Of a DNA stretch of 64,000 bases, positions 56,547 to 64,000 are shown piece by piece. The notes under the pieces are model-generated. The model did no database searches. It had not been told where the DNA came from and saw only the letters and a list, made by a program, of their open reading frames with translations. A program made the translations under genes and the position numbers. The DNA is taken from contig JAHEWK010000008.1 in the NCBI GenBank assembly GCA_020740775.1, positions 496,001-560,000 on the forward strand, read 5' to 3'. Positions within the stretch are counted from its first letter, which is position 1. Every line of letters begins with the position of its first letter. The DNA is from Ilyonectria destructans. Lineage: Eukaryota > Ascomycota > Sordariomycetes > Hypocreales > Nectriaceae.

Positions 56547-56890
56547 ATGTCCAGAGTGTTCAAGGTCACCTCTCTGGGTGCCCCTCACAACCATCACGCG
56601 TCTTTCGTTGAGACCAACGCTGGCGGTAGCGGTACCTTTCTCCAAGTTATGGGAGACATATATGATGGAATGGGGTTTGAGGAGAAGACAACTGAGCGCC
56701 TGGAGAATCCCTCGAACTTATCAACAAGACGTTCCTTGGCCTGGTTATGGGTAATAATCACCATGCTATGAAGGAACTGGGTGAGGCCAAATCGGCCCTA
56801 CCTGCAAAAACCCCCTTGTCGATATCAGGAGTAGACTGAGGAGATGATTGAATTGTTGATATTGAGTGGCGTTTTGCAGAACGAAATATC
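56547..56890 (+). pseudogene. Degraded small fungal gene (frameshifts plus nonsense codon)
   Basis: The start reads MSRVFKVTSLGAPHNHHASF, then VETNAGGSGTFLQVMGDIYD, which resembles a family of small fungal proteins of unknown function that begin xVYKVTCKGAPRNHHAIFVET. After ENPSN the frame breaks at about 56718: the next conserved piece (INKTFLGLVMGNN) is in a frame shifted by one base. Further on, a third frame gives QE-stop-TEEMIELLILSGVLQNE, where relatives have Trp; the stop at about 56831 is TAG, one G-to-A change from TGG. The intact part alone would give a 74-aa product. Relatives known to me are roughly twice that length. I read it as an inactivated copy. Loss is inferred from comparison with remembered family sequences, so alignment would be decisive. 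Confidence 0.55.
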
Positions 56891-58015
56891 CAAGGCTTCC
56901 CTGATCGGGTACCGTGGAATCACGACAACAGGGAAAGAAGAGGGCTCGCCAACCAGCCGTGATGCGAGCCCCTGCAAGAGAAGACAGAGGAAACTACTCC
57001 GAGCGGAGACATTTCGATAAGTCGGGTATGTCTCACCACTCTGCCGTGTCGGGGCGGGCGGTGACTCTCAGCTCATGGATAGACGCCGCCTCCAACTTGA
57101 CAAAGAAACAAACCCTGCTCAGTTGATGATAGACAACGAGTCCCGCGCCCCCAAAGCTGTGTAACCCATGACTGGTAAGCCATCAATCAGCCAGAAAAGC
57201 CCCCCAACCCAACTATACGCGGGCGCAAATCAGCCTGTGGCCAACTGGGGCAAGCCCCAAAGAGCGGTATGGGACGAGGACAAATGAGAGAAGAGCACAC
57301 GGATATGCCGATACCAATCTTGCTTGTTTTCTCGGGCGTTCCGTGTTGGGGGCTGCTAGCGGTGGGCGTCATGACCGACAGAAGTACCGATACCGAGGAT
57401 TTCTCAAGCTCTGAACCTGTGTTACACGGCAGTCCTCCGCCAATCTCTCGGCTTTTGATTGTTGCACAAAGGACCTAGGCGTTCGGATGTCAGAGCCGAT
57501 GAGATCTTCGTCGGGCACGGGTGTCTTACATCTTGACCGTTGTTACGTTACGGTAGTAACGGACTAAGCTGTGGGGAAAAGAAAATGGTAAAAATATTGG
57601 TGTGAACCAACTCACTAGACCGCGAGGTCCTTGGATCCTATTTTAAGATAACTGACGTGAGAGACGAGAGAAAAGCCTGCACTCTAGAAGAAGTCCCCGT
57701 GGGGAGATCAGAAAACAAATCGCGAACACGGATCCTCTGTCTAAAGCGGAATGCTTCAAGACAATAAGGGTATGCCATAGTACAGCCACACAGAGCCATA
57801 CAGACTCAACGGTCGCGAGTTTAACGGAAAGCGTCTGGCGACAAAAGCAAACAGACATGAATAAACAACCATCCCAAACATGAACTTTTTGTATCCCGTG
57901 ATCCCATATGTAGACGCCCTCCCTAATAATATAGTTGCGTAACACCATCATACAATAGCCGGATCTCTGTCTGTTCCCACACATACTCTCTTATCCTAGC
58001 AGGTATTCCATCTGC
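56891..58015. other. Intergenic 3' of TSC2
   Basis: About 1.1 kb, including the presumed 3' UTR of the TSC2 gene (57650-58015, AT-richer). Short frames here (56914-57126, 57269-57478, 57643-57984 minus) show no domain. Nothing else seen. Confidence 0.5.
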
Positions 58016-61000
58016 TCAGGCCCACTTTGAGAAATCCACTGACTCTACCATCGAGTCTAATCCTTGCGTTGTGCCAACCTCCGTGTCGTTTGTAGTGGTT
58101 GACGAGGAGAGGGTTGAGGATCGATGAGATGTCTGCTCGCTCGCGCTTGTGAAATAGGTCGCTACACTTGTCCGGCGGAGGCTAATAAAGCTATCGCGCA
58201 CAGTGCTGCTCGGCCTCGATGACGATTCACTTTGCTGCTGCTGTGCAAGCCCACCAAGGGACGACGACTGCGATGCCGAGGGCGTCAGGTTGCCCAGTTT
58301 GGGTGTATACTTCTCGCGCAGCCGCTTGATGGCCCTCAGCCGGCTTAGCCACGAGCTAACGTGTTCGCCGCCCTCACGGTTAGCCCACACTTGGGAGAAC
58401 ACGGAAGCGTTGAGTGCGATCAGACGGATCAAGCCAGGAAGAGCAGTCAACGAGACCATCTTAAGCTCAGAAGCGGGCGAGATCTCCGGGAAACCAGGTT
58501 TGCTCATCACCTGAACTCGGTAGAACGGCTGCCCACCTCCCAAGGGCGAATCTCTTGTCGCAATAAATGAGGCACGAGACGCCGGCGTAATTACGATGTG
58601 CACGAAGTTGAAGTCACCCGGAAAAGTGTCAAATTTGAAGGGCAACCCGGAGTCGTTGAATACGATGTTGACGAAATCATTACCGATGTGTCGCTTCTTG
58701 TTGTTAGATCGCGGGTCACGCTCCAGGTTCGTCGGCATTTGTGTCGTAACGTGAAAGACGATTTCGGTAACCCTATCGCGCCAGCAGAAGGTATACTGGC
58801 CATCAGAGTCAAACTCGCGATCTAGGCCGTGGGTGTTAAATGTAGCCCCCTTTAGCTTCGTCAACGTCCCCAAGTTGTTGAGGAATTCCACGTAATCGCT
58901 ACTGCCAGACACATTGGCAAGGATCTCTGCCTCATCCGTCTGGCCCTCTCCGATGTAGATGACGCCAACTTTATGGCCATCAACTGTGGAGCTGCGATCA
59001 AAGACCCGAATGGCTCTGTCCACAAACTCCTCATCGGGCAAGGGAATGGGCCGTCCGAGTTCATTGCTTTGCGGAAAGGGGGAAAGCAACTGAATCAATA
59101 AGTGACTCGGAAGAATCGTGTTGGTCGACCCCTGACCCTCTCTCGTAATGTCGACATAGTTCTGGGTTTGATGTGGCGGAGGTGGGTTGAAGGTTTCCCG
59201 AATCGTATATACTGAAGTCCCAGATGGCTGTCTCTTAATGATCTGAGCCCAGCCAGTGACCGTGGCCTGCATGACAGTGACAATGCTGTGCCCAACCAAC
59301 CACCTCCTCGTTACAATCTCTCCAAAGCGGTCCTCAGTGAAATGAGGATCCTCCGAAGACTCGTCAACATCTGCATACGTGACCCTCTGCATGAAGTCGA
59401 CGGATGTAAATGCCTGTTCATGGTCGGTTTGTCCATCCTCAGAATCACTAAACAGGTTCCGAACAATCCACCCAACAAGGCTCGCCCGATCGGGGAGCTT
59501 CAGGGCAAGGAACCAGAAAAGAATCACATGGTACGCAAGAGCATATACATATTGTGGAAGGTCGTCTGTTGCACTTGGGTGCGTCGCGTCGGCGAGATTC
59601 GGGTTTGAGGTTGCCGGGGTTGACGGTTCGCTCACGTGACTGTTCCGGTTGGACTCTTTCTTGTCCCGCACAGATTGTAGGTATCGAATGCAGATGCCGA
59701 AGACAATCTTGTACTCCTCTTCTCGGAAATTGACGTATACATTGTGTTGTCGACTGAGGGTGGCGAGGAATTCGAGGATGTGGATCGAAACATGAGGCTG
59801 GGTAATGATTGTAGACATTTTGGTCAACAACTGAACCAGTGATTTGCTCGTCGAAAGTGGAAGCTCGTGGCAACAAATCGATAAGGCATGGATGCAGCAC
59901 TTTGCGCTTCGCTCCCAGGTCGCGATGCCATGAACAAATGACCTCACGATTTCGTCTTCCTCTCCTTTCTGGAAATAGACGTGATAACTCAGGATCATCG
60001 TCAAACTGTGGAAGAGACAGATAGCCACATCAGCTCGACGCAAGCCTGATGCATTCGGTGGCTCTTGGAAGCTGTTTTTCCAGATTTGTTCGCAGATAAG
60101 TCGTCGTAGCTCCTGAATCTGCGGGATCGCATCTCGAAATAGAGCATGGTTGCTCAGCTGCGACGGAAGGTGGACCAATACGAAGCTGTAGACCTCCCAA
60201 TCGCACCCATGAAGAAGGCTTAGGACAGCCTCGAGCCAAACGGGAATATTCAGTGCGACAGATCCAACATGATTTGTGCCTTCGCCTGAATTATCCTCTG
60301 ACTCGTCGAAATCAACATCACTCGATTGTGGAATATGAGAGACTAGCACCGGACTGACAGCTCCAGTGACGCCTGCTGGTAAGGCATCTGGATCCGGGAG
60401 GCTCCATAGTTGATGGTATCGACCCGAGTTGCTCTTGATACCGGCACCGCTGGCAGATCGAACTGGAAGGCCCCTTTCATTGGCCTGGCCCTGTCCAAAT
60501 GAGACACCCCGCGAGGATCGCGAAGCGCTACCATGCTCACTTCTCGATAGCCGCTGTGCTTGGGCAGCTTCTTCTGCCTGCCTCTTGGCAAAGGAATCTT
60601 CGGTGCGGCAAAGGGAAGGAGCAAGGAAATTGGTCTCGAGGACCTTTGTGATAAAAATCCGATTAGCCCAGTCCCCCCGTAACCGAAACAAGAGTTTCAT
60701 GGTAGTCAATCGGGCATCCACCTCGCAATGATTGGATTTTGCGATGTTGACTAGGGCATTGAACAGGCGGATACTCTTTGCGCTGTGATATTCCATCGTT
60801 TGCACAAACATTTTTACATATCCCTTTGCCACCACGTTCGACGGTGACTGCTCTGGTACAGAATTGGACTCGTGGGAAGGAGGGGACGCGAAAGGATTCG
60901 GCGAGGCCGAGGAAGAGATCGGCGATTTCAATCGATCGCTCACGACAATACCTCTCAAAGCATCGATGATATAATCAAAGAGTTCCATTTCACATGATGC

Positions 61001-62875
61001 TACAACGGAAATCATCAATGACATGATGGCTTCAAGAACCAGCACATCGGTTTCTTCTGCCACATCCTGAAGGATACTCTTGGCTAGATGTGGGATGAAG
61101 CTCTTTTCAGGATCATCGCCAACGAGGTCGACAATTTCGTATGCGTCCATGATGGTTTCCAGAGCTCGGAGTCGGATATTGGACGATCGGTCCCGATTGC
61201 AAAAGAAACCCTTCAAGACCAACGCCAAATTGTCTTCCCAGTAAAGGTCGGACGGAGAGCAGCACCTGAATTGTTGGAAGTAGTCAAGCACTGCAGATAC
61301 CGTCGCATCAGGAAGTAGTTGGTGAACTTCGGTGAGAAATTTGACGACGGGTTGCCGTGGGACGAAGTCACCAGTCTTTTGATTTACAAGGACGTCGAGT
61401 CGCTTGATGAGAGAGATGAGCTCCCGACTCACAAAATCTTCTGGGCGCTCGTCTCTCGAGTGTATGCGAAGTCTATCCACCTCATAATGCTCAGCAGACG
61501 CTCTCTTGGAGCATTCTGAGGCGGCATCCAGAATCACTGACCAATCCTCATCGATGATTAAGCGGTGGATGTTACCTTGTCCATCGTCGAATAGGGCGTT
61601 GATGAGCTGGAGGGCAGCGACACAAGTCCTGACAGAAGATGTTGTTTTGGCAATTGTGGAGAGTCCATCGGCTAACAAGGCATATGGAACAGGCGGGTAT
61701 CCTTTCTCTAGGTTCTTCGATAGTAGTTTCTGTAGGACGGCGAGGGCGCCACGAATCTCCCGATTGGCATCCTTTTCCTTGATGCCATCTGCAGAATTGT
61801 TGCGCAGAATGTCAAGCAAGATGCGGATGGTGAGATGACCATTGTGAGACTTGCAGAGATTGGAAAGAGTGTGCCAAGCAGGCTTTTGGAGTTTTCCGAC
61901 CATACAATAGATTGAGCCCAGAACTTGGATGCAACCCCTGAGCTTCAAGTCGGGTATAGAGCCAAAAGTCACAATAGTGTCAATGACAGCGATGCTCGAT
62001 CTCAGGTCATCCTCCGAATTGGTGGATACACAAATGGCTAAAAGCCTGTCGATCAAGTTGACAACGGCGGTCTCGTCAGCATTGTTGAAGCTGAATTTGG
62101 ACACATCGATCAAGAAAGCAAAGAGCTGAGAGAGGTTCTTCTCTTCTCCGGGGGTGGCCACCCGGCTTTTCGTTGAACTCTTACTGCTTCTTGCGGCCTT
62201 GCGCGGAGCCAGTCGCACCGTGTTGTAGGTCTCCCGGAGCCAACTAGTCAGCAAAGGGATAAGTTCATAGTCGAAGCCAGTCAGGACGCGGCCATGATGT
62301 GTAAGGTCGACAAGAGCTGCTAGTTGAAGGTGAAAATCATCCGAGTGTGCGGGTGAAGACAGTGTCGTAAAGTACTCCTGGCGCTCAAGATCGGTGGAGG
62401 CAGCATGCTTCACACACTCGGTTAGAAGCTCCCAGCCGGCGGTACGGGCAGTAGCGGGTTTTGCCGAATCGATAAGGTCCTTCGCAGCATACCAGATATC
62501 CAGGACGGGATTGAGGGGATACTCAGAAATAGAGAACCTCAGGGAGTTGGCAGCGGCGATACGCTCATTGAGAGAGCCGTTCTTGAGAAGCTCGAAAGAC
62601 TCCATGTGGCTTGGCGACAGCCTTTGAGACAGGTTCGCAGAAGTAGCATGGACGAACTCAGCAGTGGGTATGGCGGCCGAGGATGATGGAGAAGCAATAG
62701 ACGGCGATGACTTGGAGAGCTTTGAGCTTGTCAGGCCCCGTAAGACGTTGGCGAGGCCTCCCTGACGGGATGAATCTGGTGACGATGGAACATCTCCTGG
62801 CTGCGGGGACATTAACATGTGCTCTTGTGAAGTCTCGGGGTCTTGGTGGCTAAGCGAGGCTAGACGGCGTAGCAT
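58016..62875 (-). CDS. TSC2: Tuberin (TSC2), Rheb GTPase-activating protein
   Basis: A 1619-aa single-exon protein, the GAP for the small GTPase Rheb upstream of TOR kinase. The N-terminal two thirds is a helical (HEAT-like) tuberin domain, for example ERIAAANSLRFSISEYPLNP, RTAGWELLTECVKHAAST, FHLQLAALVDLTHHGRVLTG and SIRLFNALVNIAKSNHCEVD. The Rap/Ran-GAP domain (about 1290-1510) contains VGVIYIGEGQTDEAEILANV, SSDYVEFLNNLGTLTKLKG, FCWRDRVTEIVFHVTTQMP and RHIGNDFVNIVFNDSG, with the catalytic asparagine thumb in GND (about N1399). FNFVHIVITPAS and RVQVMSKPGFPEISP close the domain. Ser-rich tails lie at both ends and a basic/Ser-rich linker (SRSEHGSASRSSRG) in the middle. Budding yeast lacks tuberin; filamentous fungi and fission yeast keep it. 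Start ATG at 62875 is the first in the frame. Confidence 0.96.
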   Translation of the reverse strand: MLRRLASLSHQDPETSQEHMLMSPQPGDVPSSPDSSRQGGLANVLRGLTSSKLSKSSPSIASPSSSAAIPTAEFVHATSANLSQRLSPSHMESFELLKNGSLNERIAAANSLRFSISEYPLNPVLDIWYAAKDLIDSAKPATARTAGWELLTECVKHAASTDLERQEYFTTLSSPAHSDDFHLQLAALVDLTHHGRVLTGFDYELIPLLTSWLRETYNTVRLAPRKAARSSKSSTKSRVATPGEEKNLSQLFAFLIDVSKFSFNNADETAVVNLIDRLLAICVSTNSEDDLRSSIAVIDTIVTFGSIPDLKLRGCIQVLGSIYCMVGKLQKPAWHTLSNLCKSHNGHLTIRILLDILRNNSADGIKEKDANREIRGALAVLQKLLSKNLEKGYPPVPYALLADGLSTIAKTTSSVRTCVAALQLINALFDDGQGNIHRLIIDEDWSVILDAASECSKRASAEHYEVDRLRIHSRDERPEDFVSRELISLIKRLDVLVNQKTGDFVPRQPVVKFLTEVHQLLPDATVSAVLDYFQQFRCCSPSDLYWEDNLALVLKGFFCNRDRSSNIRLRALETIMDAYEIVDLVGDDPEKSFIPHLAKSILQDVAEETDVLVLEAIMSLMISVVASCEMELFDYIIDALRGIVVSDRLKSPISSSASPNPFASPPSHESNSVPEQSPSNVVAKGYVKMFVQTMEYHSAKSIRLFNALVNIAKSNHCEVDARLTTMKLLFRLRGDWANRIFITKVLETNFLAPSLCRTEDSFAKRQAEEAAQAQRLSRSEHGSASRSSRGVSFGQGQANERGLPVRSASGAGIKSNSGRYHQLWSLPDPDALPAGVTGAVSPVLVSHIPQSSDVDFDESEDNSGEGTNHVGSVALNIPVWLEAVLSLLHGCDWEVYSFVLVHLPSQLSNHALFRDAIPQIQELRRLICEQIWKNSFQEPPNASGLRRADVAICLFHSLTMILSYHVYFQKGEEDEIVRSFVHGIATWERSAKCCIHALSICCHELPLSTSKSLVQLLTKMSTIITQPHVSIHILEFLATLSRQHNVYVNFREEEYKIVFGICIRYLQSVRDKKESNRNSHVSEPSTPATSNPNLADATHPSATDDLPQYVYALAYHVILFWFLALKLPDRASLVGWIVRNLFSDSEDGQTDHEQAFTSVDFMQRVTYADVDESSEDPHFTEDRFGEIVTRRWLVGHSIVTVMQATVTGWAQIIKRQPSGTSVYTIRETFNPPPPHQTQNYVDITREGQGSTNTILPSHLLIQLLSPFPQSNELGRPIPLPDEEFVDRAIRVFDRSSTVDGHKVGVIYIGEGQTDEAEILANVSGSSDYVEFLNNLGTLTKLKGATFNTHGLDREFDSDGQYTFCWRDRVTEIVFHVTTQMPTNLERDPRSNNKKRHIGNDFVNIVFNDSGLPFKFDTFPGDFNFVHIVITPASRASFIATRDSPLGGGQPFYRVQVMSKPGFPEISPASELKMVSLTALPGLIRLIALNASVFSQVWANREGGEHVSSWLSRLRAIKRLREKYTPKLGNLTPSASQSSSLGGLAQQQQSESSSRPSSTVRDSFISLRRTSVATYFTSASEQTSHRSSTLSSSTTTNDTEVGTTQGLDSMVESVDFSKWA

Positions 62876-64000
62876 GTTAGCAGAGAACCGGATGTCCGTG
62901 TGCTTGGTGCGCCGTCATCTGTAAGGTGCGTCGATGGGTGGAAAGCAGAGGCAAGGACAAGGTGGACGGATAGCATCGACAAGGGCCGCAGTAAACCAAA
63001 ATTTCTCAGAAGGAAGGGTACAGAGGAGGGCCGAGGACGAGGGCATCCAGATGTGGCACCTCTGGTTCTGTCGTGCGATGGGTGCGACGGACGGCGCAGC
63101 GTCTCGGATGTGGTATGCAGGAGCAGGTCAAGCAGGCTGCGCAGGCAAGTCTCACCGGCGAAACATGTGCTACCGAGGCTAGCAAGGGGCCCGCAAGATG
63201 TCGAGGAGGAAGGCGAAGTTCAACGGGGAAAGAGGCGGCCATCAAAGGGCTGAGAGGTCGGCGGGAGGTTGCAGCTTGGAGGACGATGTGGAAGTCGGCG
63301 GCGGAGGTGGGCGGCCGACAGTGGAGGGAACGACGGCGGGGCGGAAGCGAGCAGATGGCGCTATGGGAGGGCAGAAGGCGCCGGAGGAGCAGAACGAAAG
63401 CAGCTGGGGAAAAGATGGGCTATAGAGGATGTCGGTCGGTCATGGAGTGCGAGAGAACGAGGAAAGTCGATGTTGAGGGTTCAAGGTTGAAAGGTTCAAA
63501 GTCGAAGCGGGTTGAAAGAGATGGATGGCAGGCCGTCGTCAGACTCTGACCTGGACAATGGCTGGAGGTAGCTGCAGGGCCCGTCGATCAGGCGAGGTAC
63601 TTTGAACCAGGTACCTCCACGAGGTACCTTGTCGAACACGAGCCGGGCTGTTCTGGCAAGGCGCCCCCTGGAACCCCACCAATAGGGGACCAACAGGCTG
63701 CACCTCGCGTGTCCAGTGGCTAGTTTTAGGGGGGAGCGCGCGAACAGTTCAGGGATCTCGTCAACTGTGCGGCAACTGTAAGGTACTTCCGACACCGTGT
63801 ACCTTACCTCACCTTGCCGTTCCGGGTCGAGGGGCCAATCATGCAAAGCATCAACAGCATGCTGGACTGGGCAGCCACTGCGTACCTGCAGTTTTGCGCG
63901 CGAAGGCGAGAGGTTGTTTTGTCGTACGTAGGATGCTACACGAAACGGGGATAAGCGATGGACAGAAACGGGGGGATCCTCGATTTGGGACGCGCCACCT
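62876..64000. promoter_or_regulatory. Upstream region of TSC2 with AGGTACCT motifs
   Basis: 1.1 kb to the window edge. 63200-63520 is G/A-rich on the plus strand (C/T-rich leader of TSC2 on the minus strand). At 63594-63630 AGGTAC/GGTACCT occurs three times, and again at 63780-63811 (AGGTACTT, GTACCTTACCT). These short palindromes are common in intergenic DNA of some Sordariomycetes. The frame at 63073-63549 has no coding character. Confidence 0.4.

Overview
The window reads as chromosomal DNA of a filamentous ascomycete, most likely a Sordariomycete. The evidence is short introns of about 50-140 nt with GTAAGT-like donors, CTAAC/CTGAC branch points and YAG (rarely AAG) acceptors; genes on both strands with no operons; long intergenic spaces; and fungal-specific families (a CCG-1/GRG-1 protein, an NDT80-type VIB-1 factor, a STRIPAK HAM-2 subunit, a DUF2011 protein, a filamentous-fungal tuberin). 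Species cannot be named from this sequence. No tRNA, rRNA, CRISPR array or intact transposon was recognised.

Left part (1-14 kb): the 3' end of an NAD kinase gene; a probable unannotated small membrane-protein gene; an EBP-domain (sterol-isomerase-like) membrane protein; a ccg-1/grg-1 stress/glucose-repressible gene with a clear TATA box and almost 4 kb of empty upstream DNA; an orphan seven-helix membrane protein with a long cytosolic tail; dolichyldiphosphatase; and an RWD-RBR ubiquitin ligase of the Itt1/RNF14 type.

Middle (14-42 kb): an 8.4 kb region without a convincing gene leads into vib-1. It is followed by a DUF2011 gene, ham-2 (STRIP/Far11 family), a MARVEL membrane protein, an intronless secreted haem peroxidase lying between more AT-rich flanks, the histone-fold protein MHF1/CENP-S, a cysteine-rich GPI-anchored protein, an L-serine dehydratase and a hypothetical protein with an F-box-like motif.

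Right part (42-64 kb): an AT-rich relic whose stop codons look like C-to-T mutated glutamine codons (RIP-like); DNA polymerase delta subunit 2 sharing a divergent promoter with a CAF16 ABC ATPase; the kinetochore protein CENP-I/Mis6; a GNAT protein that looks like a GH3-GNAT enzyme lacking its catalytic barrel; a degraded small gene with frameshifts and a nonsense codon; and a 4.9 kb single-exon TSC2 (tuberin) gene at the right edge.

Most genes are conserved housekeeping or developmental genes. Heterokaryon biology is represented by vib-1 and ham-2, growth control by TSC2, and the inner kinetochore by MHF1 and CENP-I. I found no clear novel multi-gene system. The unusual items are the truncated GNAT protein, the small gene at 1.3-1.7 kb, the orphan 7TM protein, the two degraded loci and the very long regulatory deserts. 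Exon borders below were read by eye from splice signals and reading-frame continuity.
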